This document shows positions 15,863 through 23,681 of a DNA stretch of 23,800 bases, one piece after another. Under the pieces are notes generated by a model. That model saw nothing but the letters and a program-made list of their open reading frames with translations, was not told the DNA's origin and ran no database searches. The position numbers and the translations under genes were made by a program. The stretch is taken from NCBI GenBank assembly GCA_012027055.1, contig VEPF01000375.1, positions 1 through 23,800 on the forward strand. The letters are read 5' to 3'. Within the stretch, counting starts at the first letter, position 1; each line of letters starts with the position of its first letter. The stretch comes from Gemmatimonadota bacterium. GTDB lineage: Bacteria > Gemmatimonadota > Gemmatimonadetes > Longimicrobiales > RSA9.

Positions 15863-18088
15863 ATGTCCGAGTCCCGGATTCCATTCCGCCGGCTCTCCGT
15901 CCTGTCCGTCCTGCTGCTGGGCGCCTGCGCCACGGCCCAGCCCCAGCAGCCCGTGCCCTCGCCGACACCGGCAGCGCCGGCCGCCACGACCACCGAAGCG
16001 TGGGCGCGCGCGGCCCTGGTACCGCCGGAGCCGGCAGTGCGTTCGGCCAATGACGTCGTCCTGAAGGGCACGGAACTGGGGACCATGTGGACCTTCGAGG
16101 CGGCCCCCGTCGCATACTGGCAGAAGACCTACGGCTTCACCGCCACGCCCGAGTGGCTGGACCGGGTGCGGCTCTCGTCCGTGAAGATCCCCGGCTGCTC
16201 CGCGTCCTTCGTGTCCGAGAACGGCCTGATCCTCACCAACCACCACTGCGCACGCGGCTGCGTGGCGCGGAACTCGACCCCGGAGCGGGATTACGTCACC
16301 ACCGGGTTCTACGCGGCCACGCGGGAAGATGAGAAGGTCTGCCCCGGCTCGTACGCCGACGTGCTCACCGGCATTGCCGACATCACCACCCAGATCCGCG
16401 CGGCCGAGCAGCCGGGCATGACCAACGCCCAGATCGCGGCCGCGACGCAGCAGGCCGTCGAGCAGGCCACCAACGCCTGCCAGAAGGATGCGACCACGAT
16501 CTGCCGCGTGGTGCCGCTCTTCAAGGGCGGACAGTACCAGCTCTACACGTACCACCGGTACGCGCCCGTCAAGCTGGTCATGGCGCCCGAGCTGCAGTCC
16601 GGCTTCTTCGGCGGCGACTACGACAACTTCGTGTATCCGCGCTATGCGCTCGACTTCTCGTTCCTGCGCGCCTACGAGGCCGATGGCAATACGCCCATCA
16701 AGAGCCCCAACTTCTTCCCGTTCGACCCCACCGGCCCCGATGATGGCGAGCTGATCTTCGTCACCGGCAACCCGGGCTCCACCGCGCGCCTGATCACCGT
16801 GGCGCAGCTGCTCTACGAGAAGGCCTTCCGGCACCCGATGGTGGTCTCGCAGATGCGCGCCTCGCAGGACGTGATCGCGGAGCGGCTCAAGGTGGCGACC
16901 GGCCAGGAGCTGATCAACCTGCGGGAGCAGGTGTTCGGCATCGAGAACACGCGCAAGAAATACGAGGGCGAGGTGGTGGGGCTCACCGACACGCTGCTGG
17001 TCGCCACCAAGATCAAGTGGGAGCAGGAATTCCGCGCCCGGGCGAAGACCACGCCGGCCGCGCAGCCGTACCTGGACGTGTGGGACAAGCTCTACGAGCT
17101 GCAGCTCCGCAAGCTGCAGGTGCAGCCGGTGCTGACCGCCGCCAATCCCGGCTGGCTCGGCTCGGAGTACCTGGCCCTGGCGGGCAACATCGTGGCCGCG
17201 CAGCGCTACCTGGCCATGCCGGAAGCGCAGCGCCCGCCGCAGCTGCGCGGTGACCGCGTGCAGCAGTTCCAGCAGTCGCTGACCGCGCCCATTCCCAACC
17301 CGACCATGGCCCAGCAGCGGCTGGCCGCGCAGTTTCGGCTGGCCCTCATGTGGCTGCCGCCGAATCACCCGCTCCGCACCCTGTACGTGCACGCGGGCGA
17401 GACCCCGGCCCAGGCCGCGCAGCGCGTGGTCCAGGCCTCGAAGATCGGCGACCCGGCCTTCCGCCAGCAGCTGATCAGCGGCGGCGCCGCCGCCATCAAG
17501 GCGTCCATCGATCCGCTCGTCCAGCTCGCGGTCACCATGGACTCGCTCACTACCGCGCTCACGCCGGAAGCCCAGGCGATCGCGGCCGAGGAGCAGGTCC
17601 AGAACTCCCGGCTGGCCCGCGCCCTCTTCGCGGTGTACGGCAACCAGCTGCCGCCCGATGCCACCAGCACGCTGCGCATCTCCGATGGCATCGCCACCGG
17701 GTACGCCTACAACGGCTCGATCGCGCCGTACCGCACCGTGTTCCACGGCATGTACGCGCGCGCGGCGGAGTTCAACAACGTCGATCCGTTCAACCTCCCG
17801 CCCAAGTTCGCGGACCGGAAGGCGGCGGTGAACATGGATCAGCCCATCGACTTCGTGTCCACCAACGACATTACTGGCGGCAACAGCGGCAGCCCGGTGA
17901 TCGACAAGCAAGCCCGGATCATCGGCCTGGCCTTCGATGGCAACATGGAGCAGCTGCCCAACGAGTACGTGTTCCGCACCGAGACCGGCGGCCGCACCAT
18001 TGCCGTATTCTCGGGCGGCATCCTGGAGGCGTTGAAGAGCATCTACCAGGCGCAGGCGCTGCTCGCCGAGCTGGCGGGGGGCAAATGA
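15863..18088 (+). CDS. S46 family dipeptidyl-peptidase (DPP7/DPP11-type serine exopeptidase), lipoprotein
   Basis: 741 residues. S46 enzymes remove dipeptides from the N-terminus of oligopeptides in the periplasm or at the cell surface, using a chymotrypsin-like triad. Here the triad is seen as His128 in LTNHHC, an Asp in the GGDYDNFVYPRY segment (Asp252 or Asp254) and Ser675 in GGNSGSPV. The N-terminus has a lipobox LLGAC (Cys22), so it is probably lipid-anchored; a Pro/Ala/Gln-rich spacer follows. The middle third is the helical domain typical of S46. Length (about 700-740) matches the family. P1 preference (hydrophobic as DPP7 or acidic as DPP11) cannot be assigned by eye. It overlaps the next gene by ATGA, so the two are co-expressed. 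Confidence 0.95.
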   Translation: MSESRIPFRRLSVLSVLLLGACATAQPQQPVPSPTPAAPAATTTEAWARAALVPPEPAVRSANDVVLKGTELGTMWTFEAAPVAYWQKTYGFTATPEWLDRVRLSSVKIPGCSASFVSENGLILTNHHCARGCVARNSTPERDYVTTGFYAATREDEKVCPGSYADVLTGIADITTQIRAAEQPGMTNAQIAAATQQAVEQATNACQKDATTICRVVPLFKGGQYQLYTYHRYAPVKLVMAPELQSGFFGGDYDNFVYPRYALDFSFLRAYEADGNTPIKSPNFFPFDPTGPDDGELIFVTGNPGSTARLITVAQLLYEKAFRHPMVVSQMRASQDVIAERLKVATGQELINLREQVFGIENTRKKYEGEVVGLTDTLLVATKIKWEQEFRARAKTTPAAQPYLDVWDKLYELQLRKLQVQPVLTAANPGWLGSEYLALAGNIVAAQRYLAMPEAQRPPQLRGDRVQQFQQSLTAPIPNPTMAQQRLAAQFRLALMWLPPNHPLRTLYVHAGETPAQAAQRVVQASKIGDPAFRQQLISGGAAAIKASIDPLVQLAVTMDSLTTALTPEAQAIAAEEQVQNSRLARALFAVYGNQLPPDATSTLRISDGIATGYAYNGSIAPYRTVFHGMYARAAEFNNVDPFNLPPKFADRKAAVNMDQPIDFVSTNDITGGNSGSPVIDKQARIIGLAFDGNMEQLPNEYVFRTETGGRTIAVFSGGILEALKSIYQAQALLAELAGGK

Positions 18089-19467
18089 GCGATCGCCAGG
18101 CGGTCCACGACTACATCGTCCGGAACCGGCAGCGCTTCCAGGACGAGCTCTTCGAGTTCCTGCGCATTCCCAGCATCAGCGCGGTCGCGGAGCGCAAGGG
18201 TGACACCCGCCGCGCCGCGGAGTGGATCGGGGAGCGGATGCGGACGGCCGGATTGGAGGTCTCGATCCACGACACGGCCGGCCACCCGATCGTGCTGGGC
18301 GAGTGGCGCCAGGCCGGGCCGGGCGCGCCGACTATCCTGATCTACGGCCACTACGACGTGCAGCCGCCCGAGCCGCTCGAGCTCTGGACCACTCCGGCGT
18401 TCGAGCCCACCATCCGCAACGGCCGGATCTACGCGCGCGGCTCGTGCGACGACAAGGGACAGCTCTACCTCCACGTCAAGTCGCTCGAGTCGCACCTGGC
18501 CGTGAACGGTAAGCTGCCGGTGAACGTGGTGGTGATCGCGGAGGGCGAGGAGGAGGTGGGCAGCGAGCACCTCATGCCCTTCGTGCGCGCGCACCGGGAT
18601 CGCCTGGCCTGCGACGCGATCGTGATCAGCGATACCGGGATGGTGGGTGCCGGCCTGCCCACCATCGGGGCATCGTTGCGCGGCCTGGCCTACATGGAGA
18701 TCCGCGTGCAGGGACCGGCGCAGGACCTCCACTCCGGCAGCTACGGCGGGGCCGTGCTCAATCCCGCCACCGCGCTGGCCCGCATCATCGCATCGTTCCA
18801 CGACGCGCAGGAGCACATCGCCATCGCGGGCTTCTACGACGACGTGGATCCCGCGCCCGTGTTCCGCGCGAACATGGAGCGCGTTCCGCACGATCCCGCC
18901 GCCTTCCTCGAGGAGACGGGCTCGCCGCTGGCCTGGGGCGAGGTGGGCTATTCGACGGTAGAGCGGCTCTGGATCCGCCCCACCTGCGAGGTGAACGGGC
19001 TGCTCTCCGGCTACACCGGCGAGGGTTCCAAGACCGTGCTGCCGGCGAAGGCCATGGCGAAAGTGAGTTGCCGGATCGTGCCGGATCAGGATCCCGCGAA
19101 GATCGCGCGGCTCTTCGAGGCACACGTCCGCAAGGTTGCGCCCGCAGGCGTGACCGTGGAAGTGCTCGAGCTGCACGGCGGCCGGCCCTGGCGCGCCCGC
19201 CTGGAAGGAGCGCTGGTGGAGGCGGGAGCGCGCGCGCTGAAGTATGCGTGGGGGAAGGACGTCGTCTACGCGGGCGAGGGCGGCTCCATCCCGATCGTGC
19301 CGGAGTTCGAGGAAGTGCTGGGCGCGCCCGCGATCCTGCTCGGCTTCGGGCTGCCCGGCGAAAACGCGCATGCGCCGGACGAGTGGTTCAGCGTCGAGAA
19401 CTACGAGCTGGGCACTACCGCGATGGCGGAGCTCCTGTTCGAGCTGGAGCACTATCAGCGTAGCTGA
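18085..19467 (+). CDS. M20 family metallopeptidase (dipeptidase-like)
   Basis: 460 residues. Di-zinc M20 exopeptidase resembling carnosinase/PepV-type dipeptidases. Predicted metal and catalytic residues are His89 and Asp91 in YGHYDVQP, bridging Asp122 in RGSCDDKG, general base Glu156 and ligand Glu157 in EGEEEVGS, Asp183 in ISDTG and His429 in GENAHAPDEW. The lid/dimerisation domain lies between about 200 and 320 (QDLHSGSYGG). No signal peptide is seen, so it should act in the cytoplasm. The start at 18085 overlaps the S46 stop by four bases (ATGA), indicating translational coupling. Together they suggest outside-to-inside peptide breakdown: S46 releases dipeptides, and after uptake M20 splits them. 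Confidence 0.93.
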   Translation: MSDRQAVHDYIVRNRQRFQDELFEFLRIPSISAVAERKGDTRRAAEWIGERMRTAGLEVSIHDTAGHPIVLGEWRQAGPGAPTILIYGHYDVQPPEPLELWTTPAFEPTIRNGRIYARGSCDDKGQLYLHVKSLESHLAVNGKLPVNVVVIAEGEEEVGSEHLMPFVRAHRDRLACDAIVISDTGMVGAGLPTIGASLRGLAYMEIRVQGPAQDLHSGSYGGAVLNPATALARIIASFHDAQEHIAIAGFYDDVDPAPVFRANMERVPHDPAAFLEETGSPLAWGEVGYSTVERLWIRPTCEVNGLLSGYTGEGSKTVLPAKAMAKVSCRIVPDQDPAKIARLFEAHVRKVAPAGVTVEVLELHGGRPWRARLEGALVEAGARALKYAWGKDVVYAGEGGSIPIVPEFEEVLGAPAILLGFGLPGENAHAPDEWFSVENYELGTTAMAELLFELEHYQRS

Positions 19468-19490
19468 ACGACCGGTTGCACCGGTAGACT

Positions 19491-19522
19491 CGGGGGCACG
19501 GAGGACCAACATCGTGCCCCCG
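19491..19522 (+). terminator. Possible hairpin terminator after the peptidase operon
   Basis: CGGGGGCAC (19491-19499) pairs perfectly with GTGCCCCCG (19514-19522) around a 14-nt loop, starting 24 nt after the M20 stop. A GGGGCATTT run follows; the U-tract is short. It would separate the peptidases from the GH2 gene. Confidence 0.45.
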
Positions 19523-19559
19523 GGGCATTTCCGGTCGGATCCCGATCGAGGAGCGACGA

Positions 19560-22031
19560 ATGCCGGTCTCGAGGAAGCCGCGCGCGCGCCGCCGGGTCGG
19601 GCGGCAGGCGGTCGTCGCGGTGCTGCTGCTGGGGTGTGGCCCGGTGGTGCTGCGCGCGCAGGCGCCGGGCTTCGGCCTGGCCGCCGATGGCACACGCCGC
19701 GAGTACCTGCTGAACGACGGGTGGCAGTACCTGGAGCGCAATCCCGCCGGTCCCGAGCTGCTGGAGCGCTTCGCGGCCGAGTGGCGACCGGTCGCGCTGC
19801 CGCATACCTGGAATGCCTTCGACGCCACCGACGCCGCCCCGGGCTATCGCCGCGACGCCGGCTGGTACCGTCGCGACCTCGCGGTCGGGGATACCGCCGG
19901 CGCCCGTTACCTGCTCCACTTCGAGGGCGCCAACATCAGCACGGACGTGTTCGTCAACGGCCACCGGGCGGGCGGCCATGCGGGCGGCTACGTCGGCTTC
20001 GATGTCGAGCTCACGCCCTGGCTCGCGCCCCGCGCGCGCAACCGCATCGAGGTGCGGGTCGACAATCGCGTCGACCAGGCGATCATCCCCTCGCAGAAAT
20101 CCGATTTCTTCATCTACGGCGGGATCACCCGCGACGTGTGGCTGCGGGTGCTGCCCGCCGCCCACATTGCGGCCCTGCGCATCCACACCCCGCGCGTCGG
20201 CGCGACGCGCGCGCAGGTCGCGCTCGAGATCGAGGTGCGCGGCCGTGTGGCGCGCGGTGGCGCCCTGGAAGCCGTGCTCGTCGCGCCGGACGGCCGCGTG
20301 GTGGCGCGCGCGCTCACCCGCCTCGCACTCGGCGACTCCGGGGCTCCGGTGCGGGTCGTGCTGCCCGCGCTCCGGGACCCTGTGCTGTGGTCCCCGGACG
20401 CGCCTGCGCTCTACCGGGCCACGGTCCGCCTGCGCCAGGGCGACGCGGTCCTCGACGAGTTCTCGGACCGCTTCGGCCTCCGCTGGTTCGAGTTCGTGGC
20501 GGGAGGGCCGTTCCTGCTGAACGGCAGGCGCCTGCCGCTCCGCGGCACGCACTGGCATGAGGACTACGCGGGGCTGGGCGCGGCGCTGCCGGACAGCCTG
20601 CGCCGGCGCGACCTGGAGCGCATCAAGGCCATGGGCGCCAACTTCGTGCGCCTCGCCCACTACCCGCAGGACCCGGTGGTCTACCGGGCGGCGGACGAGC
20701 TGGGCCTGCTGGTCTGGGATGAGCTGCCCTGGTGCCGCGGCGGCGTCGGCGACTCCGCCTGGCAGGCCACCACGCGGCAGCTGCTCGCGGAGCAGATCCG
20801 CCAGAACTTCAACCACCCGAGCATCATCATCTGGTCGCTCGGCAACGAGATCGACTGGCTCCCGGATTTCGCCGGTGGGGACGACACCGCGCGCGTCGAT
20901 GGTTTCCTGCGCGAGCTCAACCGGCTCGCGCACCAACTCGACCCCGCGCGCCTCACCGCGTTGCGCAAGTACCCGGGCGCCGTGCCCGTAGTCGACGTCT
21001 TCTCGCCATCGATCTGGGCGGGCTGGTACTCCGGGGTGTATGCCGACTACCGGAAGGCGCTGGAAGCGTCGCGGCAACTCTACCCGCGCTTCGTGCACAT
21101 GGAGTTCGGCGGCGACAGCCACGTCGGCCGCCACACGGAGTCGCCGATCGACGGCATGAGGCTGGTCCGGAGCGGCGAATGGGAGGAGGCCGCTGCCCAG
21201 GTCGCGGTCCGCAACATCGCCCAGGACGGCGACTGGAGCGAGAGCTACATCGTGGACCTGATGGACTGGTACCTGACGGCGGCCGAGGGGCTGGACTGGT
21301 TCACCGGTCACGCGCAGTGGGCGTTCAAGGATTTCGGTACGCCACTCCGGCCGGAGAACCCCATCCCGTACGTCAACCAGAAAGGGCTGCTGGACCGCGC
21401 CGGCAACCCGAAGGATGCGTGGTACGTGTTCCGCAGCCACTGGTCCCGGACGCCGTTCTTCACCTGGATCGAGTCGCACTCCTGGACGGAGCGCTCTGGG
21501 CCGGCCGGCCAGCCCCGCACCGTGCGGGTGTGGAGCAACTGCAGCGCGGTGGAGCTGCTGCTCGATGGCGTGAGCCAGGGCGAGCGCACCCGCACGCCCG
21601 CCGACTTCCCCGCCCAGGGCCTGCGCTGGGCTGTGACGTTCGCGGAAGGAGCCAACCGACTGGCCTCCCGGTGCCGCGATGACGCGCAGGCCGCAGACTC
21701 CCTGGTCGTCAACTTCACCAGCGTGCATGCCGGCACCGCCGACCACGTTGAACTCTCCGCGCACCCGCTGGTCAATGGCAACCTGCTGATCGAGGCGATC
21801 GCCGTGGATGCACGCGGCCGCCGCGCGCTCGACTACGACCGCCGCATCTACTTTGCCCATGACGGCGCCGGCCGGCTCCTGACCGGCTACGGCACCCCGA
21901 CCCGCAGCGACATCATCGAGATGGCCAACGGCCGCGCCGCCATCGAGTTCGTCCCCGGCCCGGGGCGTGCGATCATCGAAGCGCGCAACCAGGACTTCAA
22001 GGGCGCCTACCTGGTGATCCCCGGGACCTGA
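19560..22031 (+). CDS. Exported glycoside hydrolase family 2 enzyme (beta-galactosidase/beta-glucuronidase-like)
   Basis: 823 residues. An Arg-rich N-terminus and hydrophobic core end in LLLGCG (possible lipid Cys26) or AQA (residues 33-35), so the enzyme is exported. The order is GH2: sugar-binding jelly roll (about 45-200), Ig-like domain (about 205-310), then the TIM barrel. The predicted acid/base is Glu430 in SLGNEIDW and the nucleophile Glu515 in FVHMEFGGDS. A DUF4982-like beta domain (about 620-710) and a final Ig-like domain (about 725-823) follow. Retaining hydrolysis of a beta-linked galactoside, glucuronide or mannoside is the family chemistry; the substrate is not resolvable here. 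GAGGAG lies 6 nt before the ATG at 19560. No transporter or other polysaccharide genes accompany it. Confidence 0.93.
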   Translation: MPVSRKPRARRRVGRQAVVAVLLLGCGPVVLRAQAPGFGLAADGTRREYLLNDGWQYLERNPAGPELLERFAAEWRPVALPHTWNAFDATDAAPGYRRDAGWYRRDLAVGDTAGARYLLHFEGANISTDVFVNGHRAGGHAGGYVGFDVELTPWLAPRARNRIEVRVDNRVDQAIIPSQKSDFFIYGGITRDVWLRVLPAAHIAALRIHTPRVGATRAQVALEIEVRGRVARGGALEAVLVAPDGRVVARALTRLALGDSGAPVRVVLPALRDPVLWSPDAPALYRATVRLRQGDAVLDEFSDRFGLRWFEFVAGGPFLLNGRRLPLRGTHWHEDYAGLGAALPDSLRRRDLERIKAMGANFVRLAHYPQDPVVYRAADELGLLVWDELPWCRGGVGDSAWQATTRQLLAEQIRQNFNHPSIIIWSLGNEIDWLPDFAGGDDTARVDGFLRELNRLAHQLDPARLTALRKYPGAVPVVDVFSPSIWAGWYSGVYADYRKALEASRQLYPRFVHMEFGGDSHVGRHTESPIDGMRLVRSGEWEEAAAQVAVRNIAQDGDWSESYIVDLMDWYLTAAEGLDWFTGHAQWAFKDFGTPLRPENPIPYVNQKGLLDRAGNPKDAWYVFRSHWSRTPFFTWIESHSWTERSGPAGQPRTVRVWSNCSAVELLLDGVSQGERTRTPADFPAQGLRWAVTFAEGANRLASRCRDDAQAADSLVVNFTSVHAGTADHVELSAHPLVNGNLLIEAIAVDARGRRALDYDRRIYFAHDGAGRLLTGYGTPTRSDIIEMANGRAAIEFVPGPGRAIIEARNQDFKGAYLVIPGT

Positions 22032-22081
22032 AACAATCCCGCCCGCCGGCTGGTGGTCGCGCCCGCGCAGTTGCCGGGAAC

Positions 22082-22112
22082 AAAAAGAGGCGCGGCCGAT
22101 CGGGCCGCGCCT
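22082..22112 (-). terminator. Intrinsic terminator of the lytic transglycosylase gene
   Basis: Perfect 10-bp stem (22088-22097 with 22103-22112) with a 5-nt loop. On the minus strand it is followed by CTTTTTG (22087-22081). It is the only classical hairpin-plus-U-tract in the window. It starts 28 nt beyond the stop of the minus-strand gene and may also stop plus-strand GH2 transcripts. Confidence 0.85.
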
Positions 22113-22140
22113 GCGCGTTGCTACCGGGTCCGCCCCGGCC

Positions 22141-22896
22141 TCAGCCGGCCGGCTTCCGGGCCGCGTTCAGCTCCCGCTGGATCTGCTGCTTCAGCCGGAT
22201 GATCCGGTCGGGATACCTGCTGCAATTCGGGGTGTTGCTGCCGGTCACGCAGCCGTTGTAGCCGAGCAGCGCCTTGCGCTCGTCCGGGGCCGTGCGCAGG
22301 TACCAGGCCAGGATGCTGGTGCCGTTGCACAGGTTCGCCTCGATGTCGTACAGGTTGCGCCCGCACCCGCGCCACCGGCCCGACCAGGAGGGCATGATCT
22401 GCATCAGGCCGCGCGCCCCCACCGGGCTGGTCGCCGTGGGCGAGCCGCCGCTCTCGTTGAGCAGGATCGAGACCACGAACGCCGGGTCCAGACCCCGGTC
22501 GTACGAGTACTCCACCAGCGGCCACGCGATCTGCCGCGCCGTGGACCGCCCCACCCCGCGCCGCCGCAGCACCTTCTCCACCGGCGCCACGTGCTGCTTG
22601 TACGTCGAGACGTACTGGACCGTGCTCGCGCCCGCCGTCCGCAGCTGGTTCATGTGCCGGCTCAGGCCTTCCAGACGCACGCGCGGCACCGAGTTCTCGG
22701 ACGGGGCGCGGACCGGAGTACCCTCCGGAAGCTCCAGGTATCCCTTGGAGAAGTCGCCTACGCTGAAGCCGACCAGCATCAACGCGAGCGCCGCCAGCGG
22801 CAGGGCGCGGGCACGTTTTACCAGTCTCTCCAGATCCTCCAGGACGCCGGTGCGGACACCGGTTCCGGGGCGCCTTCTCTCGCGGAAGAGCTTCAT
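22141..22896 (-). CDS. Membrane-anchored lytic transglycosylase (SLT domain)
   Basis: 251 residues. It cleaves the MurNAc-GlcNAc bond of peptidoglycan non-hydrolytically, forming 1,6-anhydro-MurNAc. A basic N-terminus and one transmembrane helix (LPLAALALMLVGFSVG, about 32-47) anchor it with the catalytic domain outside. The SLT domain (about 125-240) shows catalytic Glu148 in LLNESGG, then GARGLMQIMPSW (160-171) and the GYN motif at 212-214. Cys pairs at 178/190 and 216/225 might form disulfides. The start is uncertain: ATG 22896 is chosen because a charged N-terminus and TM helix follow and a candidate promoter sits just upstream, but no ribosome-binding site is visible. The frame stays open to 23070 without protein-like sequence. 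Confidence 0.9.
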   Translation of the reverse strand: MKLFRERRRPGTGVRTGVLEDLERLVKRARALPLAALALMLVGFSVGDFSKGYLELPEGTPVRAPSENSVPRVRLEGLSRHMNQLRTAGASTVQYVSTYKQHVAPVEKVLRRRGVGRSTARQIAWPLVEYSYDRGLDPAFVVSILLNESGGSPTATSPVGARGLMQIMPSWSGRWRGCGRNLYDIEANLCNGTSILAWYLRTAPDERKALLGYNGCVTGSNTPNCSRYPDRIIRLKQQIQRELNAARKPAG

Positions 22897-22930
22897 CGCG
22901 GCCGGGTCGGGGGTGGGCGAAGAATGGCGC

Positions 22931-22960
22931 AATATCGAACGGCCCCGAACCACCGCGCAA
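22931..22960 (-). promoter_or_regulatory. Candidate promoter of the lytic transglycosylase gene
   Basis: Read on the minus strand: TTGCGC (22960-22955), an 18-bp spacer and GATATT (22936-22931). The start of transcription would be near 22924, about 28 nt before the ATG. The same boxes and spacing occur before the GroES-like gene. Confidence 0.4.
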
Positions 22961-23069
22961 GCCTTGGCGCCCCGTCCCGAAATTGCCCCGAAGATCCCCG
23001 GAGCGCACCGCCCCCGCCCGGCGCCAGGTGCCGGGGCCCCCATCCGGACCGAATCCGGCCGCGAATGCA

Positions 23070-23100
23070 CACCGGCCCCGTAGCGAGGACGGGGCCGGTG
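23070..23100 (-). terminator. Hairpin after the GroES-like gene
   Basis: CACCGGCCCCGT (23070-23081) pairs perfectly over 12 bp with 23089-23100 around a 7-nt loop (AGCGAGG). It lies 30 nt past the stop of the minus-strand GroES-like gene. No U-tract follows. Confidence 0.6.
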
Positions 23101-23130
23101 CGGACAGAGCGAACGGACCGCGGGGTGGTG

Positions 23131-23517
23131 CTACCAGTCCTCGTCCTCGGGCGGGATCTCCCGGACCAGTGACAGCAGCGCCGCCTGCGGGACCACCAGG
23201 TACTTGCGGTCCTCGAACGTGATCTCCACCGCCGCACGCCGGAAAAAGATCGCGTAGTCGCCCACCCGGGCCTGCATCGGCAGGTAGCGCGGCTCGCTCC
23301 CCCCGGACCCGCCGGGCAGCTTCCAGGGCTCATCATCGATCTCGGTCGGTGCCGAGATGGGTGTGCCCGGGCCGGTGGCCACGATCGTGCCGGTCTGCTC
23401 CGCCTGGGCGTCCACCGCGCGCGGAGGCAGGGACAGGCCGACCCGGCTGCGCTCGCCCTCCTCGGGCTCGATCAGCACCCGGTCGCCCACCACGATGAGC
23501 TTCTTGCGGTTTTCCAT
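23131..23517 (-). CDS. GroES/Cpn10-like co-chaperonin family protein, divergent and solitary
   Basis: 128 residues, longer than the usual 95-105. The family opening is clear (LIVVGDRVLIEPEEGERS), as are TGTIVATGPG in the core and VGDYAIFFRRAAVEITFEDRKYLVV near the end. The mobile-loop segment that in GroES binds GroEL (normally GGIILPD or GGIVLT-like) reads RVGLSLPPR, and about 30 residues rich in Pro, Gly, Ser and Glu are inserted after ATGPG. The C-terminus is acidic (EIPPEDEDW). No groEL lies beside it. It may be a second, specialised Cpn10 or a protein that only shares the fold. ATG 23517 has GGAG 2 nt upstream, while upstream in-frame sequence is not protein-like. Confidence 0.85.
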   Translation of the reverse strand: MENRKKLIVVGDRVLIEPEEGERSRVGLSLPPRAVDAQAEQTGTIVATGPGTPISAPTEIDDEPWKLPGGSGGSEPRYLPMQARVGDYAIFFRRAAVEITFEDRKYLVVPQAALLSLVREIPPEDEDW

Positions 23518-23678
23518 GGCTCCGAATATCGGTCCGCGTCCGCGCCCCCCGCAAGCATCCCCGGGGTCCGTATCTCGTTGCGGTAGAATGCCCGCCGCGG
23601 GGTCGCATCCGGCCGGATCCGCTATCGGAACGCCCCGCCCGCGCGCGCAACATGCCACGGACACCACCAACGGAGGTT
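23518..23678. other. Divergent intergenic region with promoter elements
   Basis: 161-bp region between two divergent genes, expected to hold promoters for both. Minus-strand boxes are listed separately. On the plus strand, TAGAAT (23584-23589) could be a -10 for the right-hand gene, but there is no matching -35 and the leader would be about 86 nt. Confidence 0.4.
23525..23554 (-). promoter_or_regulatory. Candidate promoter of the GroES-like gene
   Basis: Read on the minus strand: TTGCGG (23554-23549), an 18-bp spacer and GATATT (23530-23525). The ATG at 23517 begins only 8 bases after the -10, so the transcript would have almost no leader. Boxes and spacing match those upstream of the lytic transglycosylase. 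Confidence 0.4.
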
Positions 23679-23681
23679 ATG

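Noticed and set aside
15773..17911. 712-residue open frame antisense to the S46 peptidase
   Set aside because: No recognisable domain, and the plus strand carries a complete catalytic triad.
19455..21860. 801-residue open frame antisense to the GH2 gene
   Set aside because: Composition typical of antisense shadows; the plus-strand GH2 domains and catalytic Glu residues are clear.
22897..23070. In-frame N-terminal extension of the lytic transglycosylase
   Set aside because: Gly/Pro/Arg-rich sequence before the charged-plus-TM N-terminus; it overlaps the candidate promoter and the edge of the hairpin.
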